DNA of 55,708 nt from Prosthecobacter sp. (GCF_014879935.1 NZ_JACSRD010000108.1:1-55708), one strand, 5' to 3'; shown: positions 43,242 through 52,229, counted from the first letter of the stretch. The notes: generated by a model from the sequence alone, not told the origin. Numbers and translations are program-made.

Positions 43242-44593
43242 GAATGAATGCCGAGTTGTTTCTGAATGTCCTCCAGCGACACGCCTTTCGTCTCAGGCAC
43301 CATCGTTTTTACCCACACGAGCTGTAGCACCATCATGAAGGTGAAAAATAGAAACACCCAGCCCGGCGGAAACGCGCTGACCATCGCGGGAAAGAAGGTG
43401 GTGAGCAGCGCGGCAAAGACCCAGTGCGTGGCACTGCCGAGCGCCTGACCGGTGGCGCGATGGCGGTCCGGAAAAATCTCCGAGATGAAGACCCAGATGA
43501 CCGCGCCCTGGCCGATGGCATGCGCGGCGATGAAGGCAAAGATGCACGCGGGCACGATGCTGAAGTGCTCCGTGAAAAACGCCCACGCGCACAGCCCGAG
43601 CGACGCGATGTAGCCGAACGAACCGATGACGAGCAGCGTGCGTCGGCCGAGACGGTCGATGAGCCACAGGCCGGCAAAGGTGAAGACGAGATTCGTGATG
43701 CCGATGCCGATGGACTGCAGCAGCGCGGCCTGAGCGCCGAGTCCGGTCATTTCAAAGATGCGTGGGGCAAAATAGAGCACCGCATTGATGCCGGATAGCT
43801 GGTTGAAGAAGGCGATCAGGAAGGCCAGCAGGATCGGCACGCGATGTTTCGTGCTCCAGAAGCCATGCGAGCTGGCTGCGTCATGTTTCGCAGCAGAAAG
43901 GATCTCCGCGGCGTTAGCCTCGATGATCGCCGATGGGGCCTGAGGCTGGATTTGACGCAAAACAGCCAGTCCGGCCTCGCGGTCGGCTTTTCGCGTGAGC
44001 AGCCAGCGCGGACTCTCGGGCAAGGTGAAGCACATCAGCGTGTAAAACAGCGCGGGAACGGCCTCCACGCCGAGCATCCACCGCCACGCATGCTCACCAA
44101 TGCCGCCGAGGAGGTAGTTCGAGAGAAAAGCCACGAGGATGCCAAAGACGATGTTGAACTGAAACATGCCCGCGAGGCGTCCGCGACGATCCGGCGGCGA
44201 AATCTCGGTGATGTAGAGCGGCGCGGCCACGGTGGAAATACCCACGCCGAGACCGCCGATGAAGCGTGCGATGATGAGCGACCAAACTTCCGGCGCGATG
44301 CCCGACCACACCGCCGAGACAAAGTAGAGCACGCCCACCCAGATGAGCGTCTTTTTGCGTCCCCAACTATCCGTGGGCCACCCACCGATGAGCGAACCCA
44401 ACACAGTGCCATACAGCGCTGAAGCCATCGCCACGCCGTGCATGGCATCGCTCAGCTTCCACAGCGACTGGATCGTCTTTTCCGCGCCAGAGATGACGAC
44501 GGTGTCAAAGCCGAACAAAAAGCCAGCGAGTGCCGAGGTGATGGCCCAGAGGAAAAGGCGCGGATTGGCGGTGGTTGGTTGGGTTGGTGTCAT
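43238..44593 (-). CDS. MFS sugar porter
   Basis: A 451-residue transporter with 12 hydrophobic segments of the sugar porter family: 'GFLFGFDTVVISGAEKTIQ' in helix 1, 'DSWGRKKTL' in loop 2-3, 'GRFIGGLGVGIS', 'PLYITEISPPDRRGRLAG', 'PESPRWLL', 'QLSGINAVLYFAPRIFE' and 'VPETKGVSLEDIQ' at the end. All are marks of hexose importers such as those for fructose, glucose or xylose. It overlaps the fructokinase gene, which supports hexose uptake followed by phosphorylation. It lies 16 bases after the DUF1016 gene. Confidence 0.93.
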   Translation of the reverse strand: MTPTQPTTANPRLFLWAITSALAGFLFGFDTVVISGAEKTIQSLWKLSDAMHGVAMASALYGTVLGSLIGGWPTDSWGRKKTLIWVGVLYFVSAVWSGIAPEVWSLIIARFIGGLGVGISTVAAPLYITEISPPDRRGRLAGMFQFNIVFGILVAFLSNYLLGGIGEHAWRWMLGVEAVPALFYTLMCFTLPESPRWLLTRKADREAGLAVLRQIQPQAPSAIIEANAAEILSAAKHDAASSHGFWSTKHRVPILLAFLIAFFNQLSGINAVLYFAPRIFEMTGLGAQAALLQSIGIGITNLVFTFAGLWLIDRLGRRTLLVIGSFGYIASLGLCAWAFFTEHFSIVPACIFAFIAAHAIGQGAVIWVFISEIFPDRHRATGQALGSATHWVFAALLTTFFPAMVSAFPPGWVFLFFTFMMVLQLVWVKTMVPETKGVSLEDIQKQLGIHS

Positions 44594-44609
44594 AATGATC
44601 GTTGAGGCT

Positions 44610-45809
44610 CTATTTGCTGATCTTCGTCCGGCTCCATTCGTCGAGTTTTTGCTTCAGCAGTTCCTTCGAGGGCAAGTAGAGCTGATACTCCTTGGCGTGG
44701 ATGTTGGCGTCTTTGGGCAGGGTGAGCTCGACGACGGTCTTTTTGGCCGATTTGCAGAGGAGTAGGCCTATGGTGGGGTTTTCATCGGGCAGCTTCACTT
44801 CGCGGTCGTAGTAGTTCACATACATCTGCATCTGGCCGAGGTCCTGATGCGTGGCTTTGTCGAGCTTGAGGTCGATGATGACGTAGCAACGCAGGAGGCG
44901 ATTGTAGAAGACGAGATCGACGAAGTAGTGGTCTTCATCGAAGGTGAATCGTTTCTGGCGTGCCTCGAAAAGGAAGCCTTTGCCGAGTTCGAGTAGAAAG
45001 TGCTCCAAGCGGTCGATGATGGCCTGTTCGAGGTCGGTTTCCGAGTAGCCGGATTTTTCTTCCAGGCCCAGGAACTCCAGCACCAGCGGCTCCTTCAGCA
45101 TGTCCTCGGGCTTCATCATGACCTGCCCCTCCTTGGCCAATCGCCGGATGCCCGCTTTGTCCCGACTGAGCGCCAGCCGCTCGTAGAGGCAGGAGGCTTT
45201 CTGGCGCTTCAACTCCGGCACCGACCAGCCAGCGTTAGTTGCCTCGATCTCGTAGAAGCTGCGTTCATCCGGGTCTTTGATGGTGAGAAGCAGAACGTAG
45301 TGCGACCAGCTCAAGGTGAAGGGGTTTCCCAATTTCCCAATAGGCTGTTGGGAAATAGTAAGCGCTTCAGATTTGCCAGAAGGCTTCTGGCAAATCTTCG
45401 ATGTCTCAGATTTTTCAGTCGCCGACTGAAAAATTTGTCCGCCGAGCAATTTACCAGAAGGCTTCTGGCAAATCGAAGAGACCTTGGGTTGCCACTCGAT
45501 AAAGAAGGCTCGCATCGCCTGGAGGTTCGACCGCGAAAACCCTCTTCCAAACTCCTCCGTCAGCCTCGCGGACAGCTCCTTCAGCAGCTCCGTGCCATAC
45601 GCCGCCCGCTTGGCTCCTTTCTGCTCGTGCTCGACGATGCGGCGACCGATTTCGTAGTTGGTCATCACCTGGAAGGTGTCCACGACACTAGCGACACCAC
45701 GGCGGGCACTCTGGATGAGCTGGCGCACCTCGGTAAGCAGACCTTTGAGGCTGTCTGGCCTGGCTTTGGCCGTGGTGAGCAAGTTTTTGGAGGCGGACGG
45801 CTTTTTCAT
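44610..45809 (-). CDS. DUF1016 (YhcG-like) PDDEXK nuclease with palindromic repeat insert
   Basis: A 399-residue protein. The N-terminal DUF1016_N domain (about 20-110: 'LTEVRQLIQSARRGVASVVDTFQVMTNYEIGRRIVEHEQKG', 'GRGFSRSNLQAMRAFFIEWQPKV') and a C-terminal PDDEXK nuclease domain (from about 270: 'DEDHYFVDLVFYNRLLRCYVIIDLKL') are intact. Between them residues 113-159 hold four 8-residue units (ICQKPSGK, IFQSATEK, ICQKPSGK, ISQQPIGK) with 5-residue spacers, each unit encoded by a DNA palindrome. The family is linked to genome defence and mobile DNA, but its function is not settled. The gene interrupts a sugar-use gene run, suggesting insertion. Confidence 0.88.
   Translation of the reverse strand: MKKPSASKNLLTTAKARPDSLKGLLTEVRQLIQSARRGVASVVDTFQVMTNYEIGRRIVEHEQKGAKRAAYGTELLKELSARLTEEFGRGFSRSNLQAMRAFFIEWQPKVSSICQKPSGKLLGGQIFQSATEKSETSKICQKPSGKSEALTISQQPIGKLGNPFTLSWSHYVLLLTIKDPDERSFYEIEATNAGWSVPELKRQKASCLYERLALSRDKAGIRRLAKEGQVMMKPEDMLKEPLVLEFLGLEEKSGYSETDLEQAIIDRLEHFLLELGKGFLFEARQKRFTFDEDHYFVDLVFYNRLLRCYVIIDLKLDKATHQDLGQMQMYVNYYDREVKLPDENPTIGLLLCKSAKKTVVELTLPKDANIHAKEYQLYLPSKELLKQKLDEWSRTKISK
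45332..45473. repeat. Four 25-base palindromes at exact 39-base period inside the DUF1016 gene
   Basis: Units lie at 45332-45356, 45371-45395, 45410-45434 and 45449-45473. Each is an inverted repeat with arms of 9-12 bp around a 1-3 base centre (GGC in three). The arms differ between units (ATTTCCCAA, ATTTGCCAGAA, ATTTTTCAGTCG, ATTTACCAGAA on the plus strand), yet each arm matches its own partner, with at most one mismatch or wobble. Spacing is 39, 39 and 39 bases, so the reading frame is kept. Confidence 0.9.
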
Positions 45810-45906
45810 GAGGCGTGTCTGAGCTTGGTGAACAGGCCCTGCCTTTTCAAGGTGGAAGAAAGCAGCGAGTGGCAGTGGTTGCGTTCATACATGGGCAGAC
45901 GGCGGC

Positions 45907-48174
45907 TTAGAACACCGGCATCATCTTCCACGCTTCGAGCGACTTCACGGTCATCTCGCCATCGCGGGTGAAGAGCTTCACGCCGAGGCTGTCCTTGCGA
46001 GCCGGATAAATGCGCTGCGTGAGGCATTGGCGCTCATTCACGAAAACTTCGAGAATGCTGCGATCGAGGAAAACTCGCACGCGAACGGGCTCGTCGGCCT
46101 TCAACGGCATCGGCGCGACTTGCTCGGTGATGTCCTTGAAGTTGCCTTCCGCGCCGGATTTCGTGAGTTCGGTGCGCAGAGTCTGTTTGGGCAACGAGAG
46201 CACGATGGGCGTTTGCTCTTTGCCATCGGGCGAACAGCGCACGGCGAGGCCAAACTCCTTTGCGCTGTCGGGTTCGATGATCAGGCGAAGCTCCAGGCTG
46301 TCGCCGCGGATGTCGTCGAGCGTGAGGTCGCGTGTGGCGCTCACTTTGAGGTCGGTGTGACGACGTTCGTCGTAGCGCAGGGATTCGAGTTCGGGCGCGG
46401 GTTCGATCTTCAACTCGCCATCGTCATGCAGCGAAAAGAGTCGCGGCAGCGTGGCTACGGAGCCCCAACCTTTGCTCGTGGCCCCTTTGCGAGCCTCGCG
46501 CACCCAGCCCCAGAAGATGCGGCGGCCTTTCGCATCGAGCAGCGTCTCCGGCGCGGCGAGATGACCGCCGGGCCAGTTCATTTTGCCATGTCGCTCCGGC
46601 GTGAAGCGCTCGGCCTTCGCGTCCCAGGTGCCAATGTAATACTGCGCCTGAAAATACGGCATGTGCGTGTGCATGAGCAGCATGTGCTTTCCCTGGCCGA
46701 TGGGATAAAAATCCGGGCAGGCGCAGTCCTCGACCTCGGTGGTCCACTTGCGATCCGATTGGTAAAACGGGCCGCGGTATTCCCACTTCAGCAAGTCACG
46801 CGAGCGATACAGGCTCGTCGTGTCGCCCTCGAAGCCGGGGCGTTTGTTTTTGTTGCCGATGAGCGCGTAGTAGAGGTCGCCCTCCTTCCACGCGAAGGGA
46901 TCAAAGATGACGACTTCCTCCGGCGCACCTTCGAGCTTGATGACCGGGTTCTCTTGGATCGGCTGCCATTCGATCAACTCGGGATCGTCCGCATTCACCG
47001 GCTTCGCGATGGCCGTGCCTTGGCCGGGAATGTGGTAGATCAGCGTCGGAACGTCCGCGCCGTCGATCATGTCGCCGCTGTAGAACCCTTTCGGCTGCGA
47101 GCCATCGAACACCGGCCGCAACGACGTGCCGCGATACACCCAGTGCACGAGATCCGCGCTGGAGGCATGCGTCCACTCCTTGCGATTCGTGCCGACATCG
47201 CCGCCGCTCAAAACCGTGGCCGCGTCCGGCGCGATGAGGCTCTGGAAAAACACATGGTAGCGACCCTTCCAAAATACCGTGCCGTTGATGTCATTCCACA
47301 CGCCATCCGGCGTGCCGAGATGCCAGCGCGGACGCAAGGGATCGCTCTGAATCTGCTCCCGCAGTTCGCGAGCCGCGCGGAGTTTGTCCACGAGCTTCAA
47401 ATCATCGCGCCCGGTGACCTTCTCGATCTCGCGCAGTCGACCCGTGTTCTTTTCCGCAATCGCCTTCGCTCCACCACTCAACGTCGCCACCTCCGCATCG
47501 CTCAAGGCCCGCGTCCACACCGCCGCATGATCCACCTGGCCGCGCATCGCCTTCCCGAGCGTGAAAGGCAGCTTGTTCTCCGCCCGCAAATGTCCCGCGA
47601 CCTTCACCGAGCCCGCCGCCACGCCATCGACGAAGAGCAGCAGCTTCGCGCCATCGAATCGAGCGATCACATCATGCCATCCGCCCTTCGTGATGCTCTC
47701 CAACGGCACCGCCAGCCTTCCCGCGAGCCCCTTTTTCTCCTGCACGCCCAACTCAAAGCCCAGCTCGCCCTTGTTCACATGCAGATTGAACAAGGTCACC
47801 TCATGCCCGCCATGCCGAGCGAACACCTCGCCGCTCTTCCAAGCCTCACCACCACCCCGCACCCGCAGCAAAACCGTCATCGCTTCCCCCGCGATGCTCA
47901 GCGGCCCCTTCTCACCGATCACCTCCGTCAAAACGCCCCCCTCAAACACCGCCACCTTCCCATCGCCACCACGAGCAAGTGATTCGTCCCGCTCCTTGCC
48001 CTTCAACTCCACGCCGACCTTCACCGCGCCGTCGGCTTTCATCATGACACCACTCGAAGCCGCCAAGCCATCCAGCTGCAAAACCAGGACCGCGTCTTTG
48101 AAGATGTCCTTTGGCTCGAAGGCATGAGCGGTGAGCGAAAATGCGAGAGTGAGGCTGAAGAGGCGCGTGAGCAT
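45907..48174 (-). CDS. Exported LamG-like plus GH32-like protein, catalytic site altered
   Basis: A 755-residue exported protein (signal MLTRLFSLTLAFSLTAHA). Residues 25-245 look like a concanavalin/LamG sugar-binding domain ('MTVLLRVRGGGEAWKSGEVFARHGG', 'WHDVIARFDGAKLLLFVDGVAAGS'). From about 280 there is a GH32 five-blade propeller and C-terminal beta-sandwich ('FLDRSILEVFVNERQCLTQRIYPA'). The nucleophile site NDPNG reads NDING with Asp295; the RDP site reads FDP (Asp425); and the acid/base EC site reads AC (Ala485), though Glu482 lies three residues before. It may be a weak, altered or binding-only member. The true GH32 gene is 22 bases upstream. Confidence 0.8.
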   Translation of the reverse strand: MLTRLFSLTLAFSLTAHAFEPKDIFKDAVLVLQLDGLAASSGVMMKADGAVKVGVELKGKERDESLARGGDGKVAVFEGGVLTEVIGEKGPLSIAGEAMTVLLRVRGGGEAWKSGEVFARHGGHEVTLFNLHVNKGELGFELGVQEKKGLAGRLAVPLESITKGGWHDVIARFDGAKLLLFVDGVAAGSVKVAGHLRAENKLPFTLGKAMRGQVDHAAVWTRALSDAEVATLSGGAKAIAEKNTGRLREIEKVTGRDDLKLVDKLRAARELREQIQSDPLRPRWHLGTPDGVWNDINGTVFWKGRYHVFFQSLIAPDAATVLSGGDVGTNRKEWTHASSADLVHWVYRGTSLRPVFDGSQPKGFYSGDMIDGADVPTLIYHIPGQGTAIAKPVNADDPELIEWQPIQENPVIKLEGAPEEVVIFDPFAWKEGDLYYALIGNKNKRPGFEGDTTSLYRSRDLLKWEYRGPFYQSDRKWTTEVEDCACPDFYPIGQGKHMLLMHTHMPYFQAQYYIGTWDAKAERFTPERHGKMNWPGGHLAAPETLLDAKGRRIFWGWVREARKGATSKGWGSVATLPRLFSLHDDGELKIEPAPELESLRYDERRHTDLKVSATRDLTLDDIRGDSLELRLIIEPDSAKEFGLAVRCSPDGKEQTPIVLSLPKQTLRTELTKSGAEGNFKDITEQVAPMPLKADEPVRVRVFLDRSILEVFVNERQCLTQRIYPARKDSLGVKLFTRDGEMTVKSLEAWKMMPVF

Positions 48175-48196
48175 AAAAGGGTAATGAAAGCGGTTT

Positions 48197-49897
48197 TCAG
48201 TTCTTCTTGGAAATCGGCCACACCGACTTCAACTCATGCACATCGAGTGACACGATCTTCGCTTCACCGCCGGAGGCTGTGAGCTTCGGCGCGATGCGGG
48301 CTTCAGCATTCGGCATGTGCTGGAAGGCGCCGAACTTGAAGCCCTTGTCGGTGAAGATTTCGATAAGGCTGTGGTCGCTGAGGAGGCGGAGATCGAGGCG
48401 GCCTTCGCGGATGGGCATGGGCATGCTGGCTTTGCCGCTGGTGAGTTTTTGCTTCTTCACGTCGATGACGAAGGGCGTGCCGCGCAGGTCGAACGTGATC
48501 TCCGTGGCGGTGCCGACGTCGATGACGGCGTGGAGGTCGAAGAAAGGCGTCTGCACGTCGTGGAGCGGATCGCTTTGCGCATTCAGCACGCTTGCGGCGA
48601 TGGCGTGATGCTTCGCGCGGAGCGTTTCGATCTCACGCACTGGCTGCCAGACGAGGCGCGGGCCGCGACCGGTGTTTCGCAGCGTGATTTCGCACGGGAT
48701 GTTCATCATCTGCGCGAAGGGCATGCCGGGGAAAAAGTTGTCGCCCATCTTGGCCCAGCCTTGCTGCACGACGCGGCCATCGCGCATGTCGCTGTAGTTT
48801 TGACCAGCGTAGTAGGCGCTGCCATAGGGCCCGTGCAGCAAATCACTGGTGCGCGTGAAGTTCCGCCCGTCGAAGTCGCCCACGAAATACTCGCCGAGAC
48901 CGCCGTGGACGATCCACTTCGTCTTCTCGGTGCCTTCGATCTTCATCGGGAAAAGATCCGGGCACTCCGCAAAGCCGATGACGCTGCCCTCGCGCTTCCA
49001 CTGCTTCAAATCGGGCGAGGTGAAGAAGACGAACTCGCCTGATTTGCGCGTCGGGTCCTTCGGATCAATCGGCGGGAGCTTTTTGCCCTTCTCGGTGCAA
49101 TGCAGGATCATGACCCAGAGCTGCGTGGGCTCGTGCCAGAAGACTTTGGGGTCACGATTGTTGTGCGCCACCTCCGGCAGCACCGGATTCCCCGCATACT
49201 TCGTCCATGTGCGACCGCGATCATTGCTGAAGGCGAGCCGTTGATCGCGCGGCGGTCCCGTGGCGGTGTAGATGAGCACGAGCGGCGGTTCTTTGCCCGT
49301 TTGGAAGCCCGTCGTGTTCTTCCAATCCACCACGCCCGAGCCGGAGAACATCATGCCCTCGCCCTCCGCATGAATCGCGATGGGCAGCTCCTCCCAGTGC
49401 AGGAAATCGCGGCTCACCGCATGCCCCCAGCTCTTGCTGCCGCTTTTCACGCCGTAGGGATGCAGTTGGTAAAACAGATGATGCTCGCCGTCGTAGTGCA
49501 GCAGGCCGTTCGGATCATTCAGCCGTCCGCGCATCGACGTAAAATGAAACTGCGGTCGCCACGTCTCCGCATACACCGGCACGCTCGTCTTGATTTCATC
49601 GCCACTCTCGATGGCAGCGATCACCGCTGCGGGGCCATGCAAAATCGCCGACTGTCCCTTCCACGCCGTGACATCGAGAAAGATATAAAATTCCGGCTTC
49701 TTCTCGCTCGTGAACTCAATCTCAAACTCCCGCACCTTCTTGCCTCCGACTTCCAGTTTCACGAGCTGTTTCGGTGCACCGTTGCACACCGGCAGATTCA
49801 GCAATCGCGCATCAAGCGTGAGCGAACGAGTGGCTTCCTCCTGTGCGTGAGCGTGGGCGAAGCACGAAAGAGCGATGAGAAGATGGCGAAGGTTCAT
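48197..49897 (-). CDS. Exported GH32 fructan hydrolase (levanase/invertase type)
   Basis: A 566-residue protein with a signal peptide (MNLRHLLIALSCFAHAHA), an N-terminal beta domain (about 25-110) and a GH32 domain with all three catalytic motifs intact: RLNDPNGLLH (nucleophile Asp), NNRDPKVFWH (transition-state Asp) and FAECPDLFP (acid/base Glu), plus a C-terminal beta-sandwich ('LLSDHSLIEIFTDKGFKFG'). It should release fructose from levan, inulin or sucrose outside the cytoplasm. Fructose uptake by the MFS porter and phosphorylation by the PfkB kinase downstream complete a simple route. Confidence 0.92.
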   Translation of the reverse strand: MNLRHLLIALSCFAHAHAQEEATRSLTLDARLLNLPVCNGAPKQLVKLEVGGKKVREFEIEFTSEKKPEFYIFLDVTAWKGQSAILHGPAAVIAAIESGDEIKTSVPVYAETWRPQFHFTSMRGRLNDPNGLLHYDGEHHLFYQLHPYGVKSGSKSWGHAVSRDFLHWEELPIAIHAEGEGMMFSGSGVVDWKNTTGFQTGKEPPLVLIYTATGPPRDQRLAFSNDRGRTWTKYAGNPVLPEVAHNNRDPKVFWHEPTQLWVMILHCTEKGKKLPPIDPKDPTRKSGEFVFFTSPDLKQWKREGSVIGFAECPDLFPMKIEGTEKTKWIVHGGLGEYFVGDFDGRNFTRTSDLLHGPYGSAYYAGQNYSDMRDGRVVQQGWAKMGDNFFPGMPFAQMMNIPCEITLRNTGRGPRLVWQPVREIETLRAKHHAIAASVLNAQSDPLHDVQTPFFDLHAVIDVGTATEITFDLRGTPFVIDVKKQKLTSGKASMPMPIREGRLDLRLLSDHSLIEIFTDKGFKFGAFQHMPNAEARIAPKLTASGGEAKIVSLDVHELKSVWPISKKN

Positions 49898-49915
49898 GAA
49901 CGATGGTTGGCGTGT

Positions 49916-51064
49916 TCAAGGACGGGCTGGCGGCGTCCAGAACGTGCCCTCGATGCCGCGATCCTCCTCGCGTGGGCCGTTGTAGTAATAGGCGGTGAAA
50001 AGCCTGCCATCCGGCCGCACGAGCGCACGCGGATAGCCGAGATCGCCATCGAAACCGTCATCGCGGATCACGATCTCGGGCTGCCAGGTTTTGCCTTCAT
50101 CGACGCTGATGCGCGCACGGATGCCGGTGGGTTTCCGGCGGTGGCCATAGCTTACACAGAGACGGCCATCCGGCAGCAGGACGGTGGCAGGAGGATTGCC
50201 GCCGATGTTGCCCGTGACGGCACTCACATGCTGCCAGGTCTGGCCGAGATCATCGCTGCGCCAAAGCTGGATGTCAGCGTTGGGTTTGCCCATGCGGATG
50301 GTGGTGAGCAGGGCGCCGCTTTTCGTGCGCACCGTGCTCGGCATGATGGCAAAACCGCCCGGTTGTGGTTCTTCTCCGATGTAGGAGACGAGTTTCCATG
50401 TCACACCGCCGTCGGTCGTGCGTGCGCAAAAGACGCGACCTTCTTTGCCGTCGTTTTTCTTGCCGCAACTGCCAAACATGAGGCAACCGCGCGGCCCGAG
50501 CACGATGAGATCGGTTCGCGTGCAGATGCCTTCCACGCCTTCAACCGTGAACTTGAACGGCCCGCGCCAAGTCTTGCAGCGATCCGTGCTCGTGTAAAAC
50601 CACGACGGCCCCGCATGCAGTCCGCCAAAGCGGAACATGAGCGCGAAGTCCGGTGCGGTGAAGTCGAGAGGCTCCGTCAGTGCTGTTGGCTTCGCTTCGG
50701 CTTTGTGATCGGCAAAGGGCAGGTTCTCCTCCGTCTTCCACGTCTTGCCGCCATCGAGACTGCGAGCCTGAATCTCATAACTCGGCTTGGTGCGGTCGAT
50801 GCGATGATCGGTCGTCGTCGATTTATACCACGTCGAAGTGAAGCCCACGACCATCTCATCGCCCCACTGCCACAGCCCGTGATTCGCCGGCCAGCCGCCG
50901 TAGCGGTCCGGTTCCTTGTAAATGATCACATTCTCCCGCGATGCAGGACTGACTGTGGGCGCCGCAACGGTAAGCGAGCCGGGTTTGATGATTTCGAGCT
51001 TTTCATCACCGAAAACGAGCGAGCAAGTGGCGAAGAAGGAGAGTGTGAGGAGGGTTTTGTGCAT
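49916..51064 (-). CDS. Exported BNR-repeat sialidase-like protein
   Basis: A 382-residue exported protein (signal MHKTLLTLSFFATCSLVFG) with sialidase-type Asp boxes (SLDGGKTWK, STDRCKTW, TTDGGVTWK, SVDEGKTW) and the shared segment WPANHGLWQWGDEMVVGF, which makes it a paralog of the protein at 37043-38134. The upstream 60-residue extension of the frame has no signal-like start and is excluded. It lies in the minus-strand run from the aldolase to fructokinase, 18 bases before the GH32 gene. True sialidase activity is not supported by a visible FRIP motif. Confidence 0.8.
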   Translation of the reverse strand: MHKTLLTLSFFATCSLVFGDEKLEIIKPGSLTVAAPTVSPASRENVIIYKEPDRYGGWPANHGLWQWGDEMVVGFTSTWYKSTTTDHRIDRTKPSYEIQARSLDGGKTWKTEENLPFADHKAEAKPTALTEPLDFTAPDFALMFRFGGLHAGPSWFYTSTDRCKTWRGPFKFTVEGVEGICTRTDLIVLGPRGCLMFGSCGKKNDGKEGRVFCARTTDGGVTWKLVSYIGEEPQPGGFAIMPSTVRTKSGALLTTIRMGKPNADIQLWRSDDLGQTWQHVSAVTGNIGGNPPATVLLPDGRLCVSYGHRRKPTGIRARISVDEGKTWQPEIVIRDDGFDGDLGYPRALVRPDGRLFTAYYYNGPREEDRGIEGTFWTPPARP

Positions 51065-51095
51065 GGTGGTTGAATCAAAAGGCTTTGGATTGGGC

Positions 51096-52229
51096 TTACA
51101 GCGTGAGTTTCCCGAATCGGATGGAGCGACGATGACGCTTCTCATCGCCGCTGTCCCACACGGCGCGATACTCGCCGGGAGCGATTTCGATGAGGGTGGG
51201 ATAGGAGTTGTGGATGCCCGCGTCGAAGAAGGTGCGCTCGGCACTCCAGAGGCCGTTTGCGGGCTTCACTTTGTAGCGGAGCGCCATGCGGCTTCGCGCG
51301 GGGCCATCGTTATACACATAGAGCTGGCTGCCCGCCTGAGACTGGCCAAACCAAGCTTCTGAAACGGTGTTCCAAAGATCGGGCTCCTGTTTGGCGACGC
51401 TCCATGTCTGACCGCCGTCGGTGCTGGTGCTGGACCAAGCTCGTGGTGGATCGAGAGCGCCACCATCAGCCATACCGCCTTCTCTTCCTTCCGCAGATGT
51501 GCGCATGACCATCTTGAGGTGCTGCTGCTCATTGATGACCGCAATCTGGCCTTCATGAAGGAAGATTTTCCCAGGCTCAGGCTGCGGCACATAGCCACCG
51601 AGATGCCAGTCGAGCAGGCTGGTGCTGCGCAGCACAAAATGCTCGCGCTGACCGAGCGGATCGGCACGCTTCGTGTTGCGATGCGCGGGCAGCAGATAGA
51701 CCGGCTGACCGTTTTCCATGATGCGCTGGATCTCGCCAAGGATGACGAGCGGACCAGTGTAGTGCATCGCCAGCTCGACCGGATTCCAAGAGCGACCGCC
51801 ATCACCGCTGTAAGCAGCCGCGAGATGCGAATCCTCGCTGTCGGCGTAGTTCAGCGGGCAGCGCATGGCATAGCACCAGAGCACCTCCTGTCCCGGTGGC
51901 TTGAAGAGCACCGCATTGCAGTAACCGAACTGCATGGCCCCATGACGTTGTTCGTGATCAAAGATCGTGCTCGGGATGCTCCATGACTTCCCGTCATCAC
52001 TGGAGATGACCGCGTCGATGCTGCCCATGTCCGTTTTGCCAGCGATGCCTTTTTGGTAAGCGACAACGAGATACTTCTCCTTCCACAGGGCGATGCTCGG
52101 CTGCCCCAGAAGCGCGGCTCGCGGCTCCTGATCGGCAGTGCGAATCACGCGAACGTCACGAACATCGCCCGTGGTTTGAGCGAAGGCTGTGGCAACAGTG
52201 AATAAGGCCGCAAGGAGGGTTTTGTGCAT
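51096..52229 (-). CDS. Exported BNR-repeat sialidase-like protein
   Basis: A 377-residue exported protein (signal MHKTLLAALFTVATAFA) with Asp-box turns (SSDDGKSWS, SGDGGRSWN, STDGGQTWS) and regions like 'GQPSIALWKEKYLVVAYQKG' and 'AWFGQSQAGSQLYVYNDG' of exo-acting sialidase-like enzymes. An ATG two codons upstream (52235) would add MP; the start at 52229 is preferred because the neighbour at 51064 begins with the same MHKTLL codons. The two genes share 19 identical bases around the start. Downstream spacing is 31 bases. Confidence 0.78.
   Translation of the reverse strand: MHKTLLAALFTVATAFAQTTGDVRDVRVIRTADQEPRAALLGQPSIALWKEKYLVVAYQKGIAGKTDMGSIDAVISSDDGKSWSIPSTIFDHEQRHGAMQFGYCNAVLFKPPGQEVLWCYAMRCPLNYADSEDSHLAAAYSGDGGRSWNPVELAMHYTGPLVILGEIQRIMENGQPVYLLPAHRNTKRADPLGQREHFVLRSTSLLDWHLGGYVPQPEPGKIFLHEGQIAVINEQQHLKMVMRTSAEGREGGMADGGALDPPRAWSSTSTDGGQTWSVAKQEPDLWNTVSEAWFGQSQAGSQLYVYNDGPARSRMALRYKVKPANGLWSAERTFFDAGIHNSYPTLIEIAPGEYRAVWDSGDEKRHRRSIRFGKLTL

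Noticed and set aside
46027-47982. A 651-codon open frame antisense to the GH32-like gene
   Set aside because: Arg/His-rich shadow of a strongly supported exported glycosidase-family gene.
49100-51073. A 657-codon open frame antisense to GH32 and BNR genes
   Set aside because: Spans two real genes and their gap; no signal, membrane or domain pattern.
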